In this document: positions 1 to 4,729 of the stretch, in pieces | Layout of the letters: each line of letters begins with the position of its first letter | Position numbering within the stretch: the first letter of the stretch is position 1 | Origin: UBA3910 sp964626065 | GTDB taxonomy: Bacteria > Bacillota > Limnochordia > Darwinibacteriales > Darwinibacteriaceae | NCBI GenBank assembly: GCA_964626065.1 | Contig: CAZVDE010000065.1 | Location: 1-7,508 of the forward strand | Reading direction: 5' to 3' | DNA: 7,508 nt | The notes under the pieces: generated by a model | What the model was told of the DNA's origin: nothing | Database searches by the model: none | What the model saw: only the letters and a program-made list of their open reading frames with translations | Made by a program: the position numbers and the translations under genes

Positions 1-34
1 AAAAGGGAACCCGGCCCGGTGGGGCCGGGTTCCT
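1..34 (-). terminator. Intrinsic terminator of the nucleotidase gene
   Basis: A perfect 12-bp inverted repeat (arms 6-17 and 22-33, GGAACCCGGCCC against GGGCCGGGTTCC) encloses a 4-base loop. Read on the minus strand, the stem is followed by one C and then TTTT up to the window edge, so the U-tract is visible only in part. It starts 15 bases after the nucleotidase stop codon, which is the expected place for a rho-independent terminator of that gene. The stem is almost entirely G+C. A gene arriving from the left on the plus strand could share the hairpin, but no T-run follows it in that direction. Confidence 0.88.
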
Positions 35-48
35 CGCTATCCGGCGGT

Positions 49-1878
49 TTAAGCGGCGGGTTTTAACTCAATATCATATTTTTTCAGTACCTCTTCCGGA
101 ATCTTGCCCTCCTCGATCAGCTCATAGACATTAAGTGACTTGACATTGGGGGTGCGGCCGTCTGCTGAGAAAGGTACCTTGATCTCGCCCTTCTGCGCCA
201 GTTCAATAATGTAATCCCTTAAGGGGTGATCCAAATCAGCACCCGTAATGCTCCAGTTGTTGTCTACCTCCGGTCTGATAGTGCCTTTTTCCCGGATGTA
301 TTCTGCAATCATGGTCCTTACTGAAACCGGGTCGGTCTCCACGTGGGGCTCATTGCTGATTATACCTAAGTTTTTCAGTCCGTTATACCTGAAGTCATTG
401 ACTACAAGCGATAAAACATCATCGTCTTGAAGGGGCCTGCCCTTGAAAATTACATCCACAATTCTTTCACCCGCGGGGCGGGAGATATCAATTTTGTAAT
501 CTAGGCCCGCGAACATATCGTAGTAGTAACTTCTAATGTCGGGATCAAAGCTGACAGTCACATCGCCGGGTTTATAGGTGTTGAAATAGCGGGCGGACCA
601 TTCCATATAGGCCTTCAGCTCCGCCCCGGTCACTTCCACTGCCACCAGGGTGTTGGGATATTTATAGATATCGAAAATGTGGTTAAAAGATATGTTCCCT
701 TTTTTGATGTTAGAATCGCTTTTAAATAAGGCAGCCGCGGAAACATCGGCACCCGTGTATTTCAGCTGTACCGAGTTAATCAAATCCATTACTGCAGTAT
801 CCCTGATCTGCCCCTCCGGAATATTGGGTACTTCCGAAACAGGGTGGAAATCAGCTGTCGCGATGCCGATGGTGGCATCAAGAAATTCCAGCGTTGTTTC
901 ATGATAGTGCCGGGTGTGGTCCCACAGCTCTTGCGAGGCCGCGTAGTTTTTCACTTCGATGATGGAGGGTACCGCGCTGATAACTTCCCATTTTGCATCT
1001 TTTTGCTGCAGCGTTAGATCGATGCGCACTACTTGCCGGCCTTCGTCGCGGGCAGCGCCTACGGCGGTGTTATTCACCATCTCAGCCACTGCAGCGTGAT
1101 CGTGGCCAATCACTACCGCTGCTAGTTCGGGGTTTCTGGTAATTACGTAGCGTACCGAATCCGCGCCCCCTTTCGTTGTACTGGCTAAGCCGGAGTGCAT
1201 GGCGCCGATAATCAGATCCACGTTTTCCACTTCCTGCAGCACTTTGATCTGCTTTTCCGTTTCGGAAGCCATATGGGTAAAGTACAGGCTTTCTACTTTT
1301 GGGCCGTCCCACATGGGTATTTTGGGCGTTGTTAAACCTAAAATACCGATTTTAATGCCCGCGATTTTCCGAACGACATAAGGTTCCACATAGTGCGTAT
1401 CATCATTCGCCTGATAGGTGTTGGCAGACAGAATGGGGAAGTTGGCCTCCTGCACGATCTTGTCAATAAGGCTTAAGCCGAAGTTAAATTCATGGTTGCC
1501 CAACGTCATGGCATCGTACCCCATAAAGTTCATGGCGGCAATCATTGGATGCGGGTGGTCCAGCAGAGATACATTATACAAATCGTCCGTCAGCAGTGTG
1601 CCCTGGATTGTATCGCCCACATCAAGCAAAATGGTGTTGGGGTTTTCCCTTCGAATTTGCTCTACCACGGTGTGAATCTTCACTAAGCCGATTTCGTGGT
1701 TTACCGCTCCGTCTTCGTAAGACCAGTCAAAAAGGTTGCCGTGCACGTCCGTTGTGCCCAAAATAGTGATCTTCACAGTATCTTGATCCACTGCCAGCAC
1801 CGGAAATATCAGTGCCAGCATAAGCACAAGCAACACTACCGTTTGAACCAAACATGATTTACTTCTGAAAACCACCAC
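49..1878 (-). CDS. Secreted bifunctional metallophosphatase / 5'-nucleotidase (CpdB/YfkN/UshA family)
   Basis: This is an exported two-domain nucleotidase of 609 residues. Residues 1-29 form a signal peptide: basic residues R5 and K7, a hydrophobic core at 10-25, and a likely cut after V-L-A29. The metallophosphatase domain (about 35-300) shows the dinuclear metal motifs in order: D44-V-H46, G88-D89, G127-N-H129-E, H228, and G258-H259-D-H261. The 5'-nucleotidase C-terminal domain (about 335-540) holds the nucleotide pocket. Its D-M-F-A-G-L-D-Y stretch (454-461) and N-D-F (494-496) lie where this family places the aromatic residues that stack on the base. The G-L-D-Y-K-I-D pattern resembles 2',3'-cyclic-nucleotide phosphodiesterases (CpdB, YfkN) more than UshA, so the likely job is hydrolysis of 2',3'-cyclic nucleotides and nucleoside monophosphates outside the membrane. 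The exact substrate is inferred. No LPXTG sorting signal, S-layer repeat or C-terminal membrane segment is visible, so it is probably released or loosely held. The start is GTG with a G-rich Shine-Dalgarno; the next codon is also GTG. It is transcribed away from the restriction operon and ends before the terminator at 1-34. Confidence 0.93.
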   Translation of the reverse strand: MVVFRSKSCLVQTVVLLVLMLALIFPVLAVDQDTVKITILGTTDVHGNLFDWSYEDGAVNHEIGLVKIHTVVEQIRRENPNTILLDVGDTIQGTLLTDDLYNVSLLDHPHPMIAAMNFMGYDAMTLGNHEFNFGLSLIDKIVQEANFPILSANTYQANDDTHYVEPYVVRKIAGIKIGILGLTTPKIPMWDGPKVESLYFTHMASETEKQIKVLQEVENVDLIIGAMHSGLASTTKGGADSVRYVITRNPELAAVVIGHDHAAVAEMVNNTAVGAARDEGRQVVRIDLTLQQKDAKWEVISAVPSIIEVKNYAASQELWDHTRHYHETTLEFLDATIGIATADFHPVSEVPNIPEGQIRDTAVMDLINSVQLKYTGADVSAAALFKSDSNIKKGNISFNHIFDIYKYPNTLVAVEVTGAELKAYMEWSARYFNTYKPGDVTVSFDPDIRSYYYDMFAGLDYKIDISRPAGERIVDVIFKGRPLQDDDVLSLVVNDFRYNGLKNLGIISNEPHVETDPVSVRTMIAEYIREKGTIRPEVDNNWSITGADLDHPLRDYIIELAQKGEIKVPFSADGRTPNVKSLNVYELIEEGKIPEEVLKKYDIELKPAA

Positions 1879-1882
1879 AATT

Positions 1883-1890
1883 CCCCCTTT
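1883..1890 (-). promoter_or_regulatory. Shine-Dalgarno site of the nucleotidase gene
   Basis: On the minus strand AAAGGGGG lies 4 bases before the GTG start. It decides between this GTG and the internal Met20, which would remove most of the signal peptide. The spacing is a little short but acceptable. Confidence 0.65.
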
Positions 1891-2004
1891 AATATAGTAG
1901 TCTGACTAGTTGCTGTATTCCCCATGCTGCGTACAATTCCTTCCGCATTCGGCTCGGGCTTGTTACAAATTGTGGTTGAAATCATCAATCCGTGTATCGG
2001 TTGC

Positions 2005-2017
2005 AGGGTTTAACCTT
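2005..2017. repeat. Short palindrome beside the mod promoter (possible operator)
   Basis: AGGGTTTAACCTT is an imperfect palindrome with the core GGTT-T-AACC (2007-2015). It ends 3 bases before the candidate -35 box of the restriction operon. That position would suit an operator for a regulator, but no regulator gene is in the window and a palindrome this short can arise by chance. Confidence 0.2.
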
Positions 2018-2020
2018 CTT

Positions 2021-2052
2021 TTGACGAAACAGGGACAAAATCGAATCATAAT
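2021..2052 (+). promoter_or_regulatory. Candidate sigma-70/SigA promoter for mod-res
   Basis: TTGACG (2021-2026) matches the -35 consensus at five of six positions. A -10 match follows either as AATCAT (2044-2049, 17-base spacer, four of six) or as CATAAT (2047-2052, five of six but a long 20-base spacer). Transcription would start near 2056-2060 and leave a leader of about 60 bases before mod. The -35 is good and the -10 compromised, so a moderate-strength promoter is plausible. With the 4-base gap between the genes it could serve both mod and res. Confidence 0.45.
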
Positions 2053-2107
2053 GTTGGGTGCAACGGATCAAAGATCGCAGTGTATGCTGCAGCGTAAACA
2101 GCTGATT

Positions 2108-2115
2108 GGGGTGGG
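2108..2115 (+). promoter_or_regulatory. Shine-Dalgarno site of mod
   Basis: GGGGTGGG lies directly before the ATG at 2119. The GGGGTG part leaves a 5-base spacer. An in-frame TAA at 2095-2097, with no other start codon after it, fixes ATG 2119 as the first possible start. Confidence 0.65.
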
Positions 2116-2118
2116 ATC

Positions 2119-4725
2119 ATGGTTAGAGAAAAACGTTTTTATGATGCCCTTGAGGAGATATTTGTCGGCGCCAAGATTGAGGGTGCCGGGGGGTACGTTA
2201 ATCTTCTTAAAATCAAGGAAAAATATTACGCCAAGATTCTGGGCAAGTTTCAAAATGACGTGAATAACTGCGAAATAATAAATGGGGCCTTTAGAGAAGA
2301 GTTTTTTGACAAGCTCTATGCCTTTTTCGAAAAATATTTTAGTGAAAGCGGCAGTGTCTATTTTGTCAAAACGGCCAATTGGCAAAATGTTTACGAAAAG
2401 GTTTACACAGATAATAGGGATGTCGTGTTGTTTTGGAAAACACATATGCTTTATTATGTGAAAAGTGACATCTTGTTTCAAAGCATAGATGTGGCCGTGC
2501 GGGACGAAAAGGGTGATGAAGACCACTATTTTCATTTTGCCGTTGGTACCCTAGAGACGAAGCAGCATAATGAAAACAGGGAGATCATCTATGCTTTTCG
2601 GGAACAGGTGGAAATGAATGTAAAGGATCGATACGGAAATCAGGTGCGGAAGCGTGTTTGCGTTTTCGATGTCCAGTATTCTACCCACGGCAGAAAAACT
2701 GATATTAATGGGATTGTTAAAGATACGAATATCCCAAACGTGATCCTTGATAGGGCGTTTGCGGCGTTTGAAAAGCAATCAAAAGTTGATTTTTTCATCA
2801 ACAAAAATGCTAATGCGTTTCTGACCGAGCAATTGGATCTATATTTACACCAGATTCTTTTGGAAACGGAAAATATTTTCGGCCAGCAGAGGTTAGACCA
2901 GATCAAGACGATTAAGACATTTGCGTTGAAGCTAATAGACTTCATCTCTCAATTTGAGGATGAATTGGTCAGGATTTGGAACAAACCCAAGTTTGTGACG
3001 GACAGCAATTATGTCTTCACACTAAAAACGATTAAGGAATTGGTTGAGGCAGATTATTACGAAAATCTTTTACAACAGGTGCGCGATCACATCAACACCG
3101 ATCAAGAATATCGGGCGGACGTCATTGAAACAATCCGCGAAATCTACAAGCAGCCCCTGCAAAGAATCTACGTTCATAAAGTCGTGATAGAAAACGGAAT
3201 AAAAATCGAGTACGTGAAAAGCTTCAAAGACAGGAAAAGGTTGACGGACTATTTAGAGTCTAACCCAAGCCACAAAGAAATCACGGAAGACGTCACAGAT
3301 AGGGGCAGAAATCTGGAGGGTTTTTTTGCAACCTATTCCAGCGATAATCTCTGCCGGGAGTTGTCGTTAGAATCGCTTTATATTGATACAAAATATTTTT
3401 CGCCGGAATTCCGGAGTGAAATACTGGCACAGGTTTCCAAATCTAACGCAATAGATGATGTCTTGGATGGGTACCTTGTTTATTCGGACAATTATCACTT
3501 TCTGAGCAGTGCCATGAAGTTTCGCGAAAACATAGACCTGATTTACATTGATCCCCCATTTAACACGGAAGGTTCTTATGCATATCTTGATAAATTCAAA
3601 GATTCCACATGGTTGTCAATGATTAATGATCGGCTGCTGCAAGCGAAAAGGCTCCTTTCGGAACAGGGGAGTTTTTACATTCATCTGGATCATCACTGCA
3701 ATTTTCTGGGCCGTTTGATTGCTGATGCGGCACTCGGGTTTGACTTAAAACGGGAAATAATTTGGAATACGAGCCCTTCGCTATCCGGGCTGAAAACGGC
3801 GGCACACAATTTCATCCGCCAGCATGATACGATTTTGTTTTATGCGGGCGACGGTGCAGGCTTTAATAAGATGTACGTAAATTATACGAATGCGGAAATT
3901 GAAGGTTTAGGTTGGTTAGATATTTTCAGGGATGATGAAAAGGGATTATATATCCATAAATATACCGATGGGGCAAAACAGCTGAACAGACATTATCTGG
4001 ACGACATCTCGGTCATGGCTATCGGTGATACCTGGAACGATGTCTATTCTATGATGTACACCCAAAACATGACCAGGGAAAACTGGGGCGTTGATAATAC
4101 GCAAAAGCCCGAGAATTTACTGCGCAGAATTATTCAGGCTTCAACCAATCAAAAAGAATGGGTAATGGACTTTTACGCAGGGACCGGAACTACGATAGCC
4201 GCAGCCCATAAGTTGAATAGGAGATGGGTGGGCGTCGAAGCGGGCGGTTTTATTGAAAGCGTAACACTCAGACGCATGAAGACAGTTGTAATGGGCGACA
4301 TTAGGCCGAAACTGTCCATCGATCTGAACTGGCAAGGTGGCGGTTTTTTCAAGTACTACAGTTTAGAGCAGTATGAAGATACATTAAGGAACATGCATTA
4401 TAAAGATGACCAAGCTACGCTGTTCGATGAAACAAATCCGTATGGGGCTTACATCTTTTTTGCCGACAATAAGCTGACAGATGTTCTAGAAATTGAAGGC
4501 GATGATCTCAAACTGGAATTTGCTAAATTATATAAGAATATCGACTGGCCGGAGACTATTTCTAATCTGTTGGGGCTTCCCCTTAAGGGGATTTATCCCG
4601 ACACATTCGTTCTACAAGACGGTGATACGGAGATTAAGATCCGCACCGATTTCGACAAGATGACGAGCAGCGAGAAACTGGAGTTTCTTCAGCTGATCAA
4701 GCCTCTTTTATGGTGGGGTGAGTAA
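2119..4725 (+). CDS. mod: Type III restriction-modification DNA methyltransferase (Mod), long form
   Basis: This 868-residue protein is a beta-class amino-methyltransferase, most likely making N6-methyladenine from S-adenosylmethionine at an asymmetric site. The core shows the beta order: a motif before catalysis (V-Y-S-D-N near 460), catalytic motif IV D478-P-P-F481, a following W498...G517-S-F-Y-I-H-L-D524 block, a variable stretch of about 130 residues (530-660) that should hold target recognition, motif X T661-Q-K-P-E665, cofactor motif I D684-F-Y-A-G-T-G690-T-T, and W-V-G-V-E707. The tail (about 725-868, with an aromatic Y-Y-S-L-E-Q-Y-E start) probably serves dimer or Res contacts. Type III Mods are usually about 550-700 residues, and the excess here is an N-terminal region of roughly 430 residues. 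From memory, similar long Mods with an F-E-K-Q-S-x-V-D-x-F-I-N-K-N segment (217-230 here) occur in other bacteria and archaea, so this looks like a real subfamily and not a misjoined frame. The frame is intact. It is followed 4 bases later by res, with which it should form the enzyme complex. The recognition sequence cannot be read from the protein. An orphan N4-cytosine enzyme is less likely given the partner. Confidence 0.9.
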   Translation: MVREKRFYDALEEIFVGAKIEGAGGYVNLLKIKEKYYAKILGKFQNDVNNCEIINGAFREEFFDKLYAFFEKYFSESGSVYFVKTANWQNVYEKVYTDNRDVVLFWKTHMLYYVKSDILFQSIDVAVRDEKGDEDHYFHFAVGTLETKQHNENREIIYAFREQVEMNVKDRYGNQVRKRVCVFDVQYSTHGRKTDINGIVKDTNIPNVILDRAFAAFEKQSKVDFFINKNANAFLTEQLDLYLHQILLETENIFGQQRLDQIKTIKTFALKLIDFISQFEDELVRIWNKPKFVTDSNYVFTLKTIKELVEADYYENLLQQVRDHINTDQEYRADVIETIREIYKQPLQRIYVHKVVIENGIKIEYVKSFKDRKRLTDYLESNPSHKEITEDVTDRGRNLEGFFATYSSDNLCRELSLESLYIDTKYFSPEFRSEILAQVSKSNAIDDVLDGYLVYSDNYHFLSSAMKFRENIDLIYIDPPFNTEGSYAYLDKFKDSTWLSMINDRLLQAKRLLSEQGSFYIHLDHHCNFLGRLIADAALGFDLKREIIWNTSPSLSGLKTAAHNFIRQHDTILFYAGDGAGFNKMYVNYTNAEIEGLGWLDIFRDDEKGLYIHKYTDGAKQLNRHYLDDISVMAIGDTWNDVYSMMYTQNMTRENWGVDNTQKPENLLRRIIQASTNQKEWVMDFYAGTGTTIAAAHKLNRRWVGVEAGGFIESVTLRRMKTVVMGDIRPKLSIDLNWQGGGFFKYYSLEQYEDTLRNMHYKDDQATLFDETNPYGAYIFFADNKLTDVLEIEGDDLKLEFAKLYKNIDWPETISNLLGLPLKGIYPDTFVLQDGDTEIKIRTDFDKMTSSEKLEFLQLIKPLLWWGE
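4715..4722 (+). promoter_or_regulatory. Shine-Dalgarno site of res, inside the end of mod
   Basis: GGGGTGAG includes the GGTGA core complementary to the 16S rRNA tail, 8 bases before ATG 4730. It overlaps the last codons and the stop of mod, so res is probably translated by reinitiation or coupling. A GTG at 4718 is in frame with res and would overlap mod by 8 bases, but it has a poorer ribosome site. Confidence 0.7.
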
Positions 4726-4729
4726 GAGC

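Larger units (their letters stand above)
1879..2118. other. Divergent intergenic control region
   Basis: These 240 bases separate two genes that point away from each other, so promoters for both directions should lie here. The plus-strand promoter is described separately. For the minus strand only weak candidates were found: TTGATG (1988-1983) 17 bases from TAACAA (1965-1960), and TATATT (1896-1891), which is too close to the start codon to leave a normal leader. A plus-strand TACAAT (1932-1937) with TTGCTG 16 bases upstream is another weak option. No small gene with a convincing start and ribosome site, and no riboswitch-like fold, was recognised. Confidence 0.5.

Noticed and set aside
1961..1975. 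ACAA-A-TTGT inverted repeat in the divergent region as an operator
   Set aside because: Four-base arms in AT-rich DNA are expected by chance, and it does not sit on a convincing promoter.
2078..2094. GCAG...CTGC and GCTGCAGC self-complementary stretches in the mod leader as a riboswitch or attenuator
   Set aside because: The stems are only 4 bases long, there is no T-run after them, and no known riboswitch core is visible.
1910..2263. A plus-strand frame of 117 codons that would overlap the start of mod
   Set aside because: It overlaps mod by about 145 bases in another frame, has no good Shine-Dalgarno, and its sequence resembles no protein family I know.
2068..2535. A 155-codon minus-strand open frame over the start of mod and its leader
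   Set aside because: It covers the mod promoter leader, ribosome site and N-terminus, has no recognisable domain and fits the shadow of an AT-rich coding region.
3318..3327. GGG followed by seven T in mod as a phase-variation or slippage tract
   Set aside because: Phase-variable type III mod genes usually carry long tetra- or pentanucleotide repeats. A run of seven T in an AT-rich gene is ordinary, and the frame is intact through it.
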